Of a DNA stretch of 64,000 bases, positions 62,851 through 64,000 are shown piece by piece. A model generated the notes under the pieces. That model worked only from the letters and a program-made list of their open reading frames with translations. It was not told the origin of the DNA and searched no databases. The translations under genes were made by a program, and so were the position numbers. The DNA is from Acridotheres tristis (taxonomy: Eukaryota > Chordata > Aves > Passeriformes > Sturnidae), in contig CM072892.1 of assembly GCA_037013685.1 (NCBI GenBank), positions 21,085,501-21,149,500 on the forward strand, in the 5' to 3' direction. Positions within the stretch are counted from its first letter, which is position 1, and each line of letters starts with the position of its first letter.

Positions 62851-64000
62851 CCTTTCTCAGCATGACCTCCTCCCAAGCTGAGATGCTACTTTTCCATATT
62901 CAAAGGTATTACTTTCCTCCCTAGAGAGACCTGAAGGCTGAGCTGGCTTCTTTCTCTTTGCTTAGAGAAAAAAAAAAAGAAAAGAAGAAACCACATCCAC
63001 AAACACACTCCAAAGGCAGTCATATTTAATCCCAATGTAATTCCCACTGCTCTTTCTTAATCCTTTCACCTGTGAGATAATTGACAGCATTCTGGGAAGA
63101 ACTCAATGCTAATCATAGACTTGCATAAAAAGAGACAAAGAACCAGATAAAACAGTCTAAAGGAAATCTCAAGGCCTGATTTAATCATGCACACACATAT
63201 CCATTCCAGACACCCCGCTGAACTATCCTCTTTCACAACAGATGAAAGGTCTGCTAATGGGCCTGGAGGAGAAGGCCATAAAAAGCTATGTCAGTAAATA
63301 AAGGCTTTAGTCTTCTCCTACTGCATTGTGGAATGAGACATCACAAAAATCAAATGCTAAAATAAGCTAACAACAGTAATACCTTGTTGCCTAATACTCA
63401 GCAAAAAAACCTGTAGGGATATCTTTCCATCTTTTTCTGCCTAGAAGACCAGCGTTCACAACAGAGTCCTCTTCCACCACTTTAGCTAGGACACTCCTCC
63501 CAGATAAAAGTATGTATGTTTCTACTATTCTTCCTTCTGCTTCCCTTCCCTTTCCACTGCTGATGCACTTCCTCTTCACTGAAAAAAAAATTCCACTCTT
63601 CGAACTATTTAAATGCCTTAGTTCTTTTCCACTTGCCCTTAAATTTCATGCCTTCAAAAACAAACCCACATTGTGTACTCGTATGTACTTTCCCACAAAA
63701 ATCCTTACACAGCACACTCAGGGCACCTTTGCATTATGATAAATTATTCCCTTCTGTAGAATTTTTTTACAGAGAATATGTGCTGTTTTCCTTTGTAAAA
63801 TATGATTGCTATTTCTGTGGTCATGTACATGTTTATCAATAGATAAATACAGTTTTAATCTTTTTAGAGCATTGCTTTAGCAAGTGGAATCTAATTGGGA
63901 GAGTCCTTGGTATAGGAGGCAAGTTATTTAGTGGTTTATAAAATAGATTGTACCAGTGCTTAGAGAAACAGAAATGGACAAGAGAACTCTGGCATTTATT
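62851..64000. other. No recognised gene; A-rich tract
   Basis: An A-rich run with a few G lies at about 62967-62988. The rest is AT-rich. The frames at 63391-63579 minus and 63512-63842 plus are short and not recognisable. Confidence 0.55.

Noticed and set aside
1..64000. tRNA genes, rRNA and CRISPR-like arrays
   Set aside because: No T-loop GGTTCRA box with matching arms was seen. The only regular tandem arrays are simple repeats and one minisatellite without spacers.

Overview
The window looks like nuclear DNA from a bird. The evidence is its transposable elements: several 5'-truncated CR1 LINE copies of the avian kind, in both orientations. They are recognised by the C-terminal ORF2 code and, in some copies, the 3' end built on ATTCTATGA-like repeats. 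The rest is AT-rich, mostly CpG-poor, and carries short simple repeats typical of bird introns and intergenic DNA. I cannot name the species or order.

I find no protein-coding exon, tRNA, rRNA or other host gene that I can support. No open frame exceeds about 163 codons. The longest ones lie in GC-richer patches where several frames on both strands are open at once, and none resembles a family I know. The only recognisable coding matter is decayed CR1 reverse-transcriptase ORF2. The window is best read as a large intron or an intergenic stretch, but the sequence alone cannot decide which.

Layout: 1-11516 has no recognised repeat apart from an A-rich tract near 1060, a pyrimidine-rich stretch at 3356-3514 and a GC-richer patch at 6350-6770. 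A minus-strand CR1 lies at 11517-12118. From 12119 to 21904 there are only simple repeats. A plus-strand CR1 at 21905-23520 is split by a second, minus-strand CR1 at 22303-23012. The 23521-42050 interval holds a 3' CR1 scrap at 29338-29395, an (AAAAC)n tract at 30878-30930, A-rich sequence at 33900-33979 and an unidentified, possibly LTR-derived block near 39640-40330. A GATA microsatellite is at 42051-42110 and a perfect 12-bp hairpin at 42446-42475. A CpG-rich pocket (45500-45985) contains an 11-bp minisatellite of about 15 units (45784-45944). Beyond it are a CR1 scrap (47040-47091), an ancient MIR-like SINE (49386-49548), a minus-strand CR1 (53510-54000), a plus-strand CR1 (61951-62180) and a second MIR-like remnant (62690-62850).

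No genes work together here. The history visible is one of retroposon insertion and decay. The items most worth checking are the nested CR1 pair with its datable order, the CpG-rich minisatellite pocket, and the two short perfect hairpins. I saw no sign of a new biological system.
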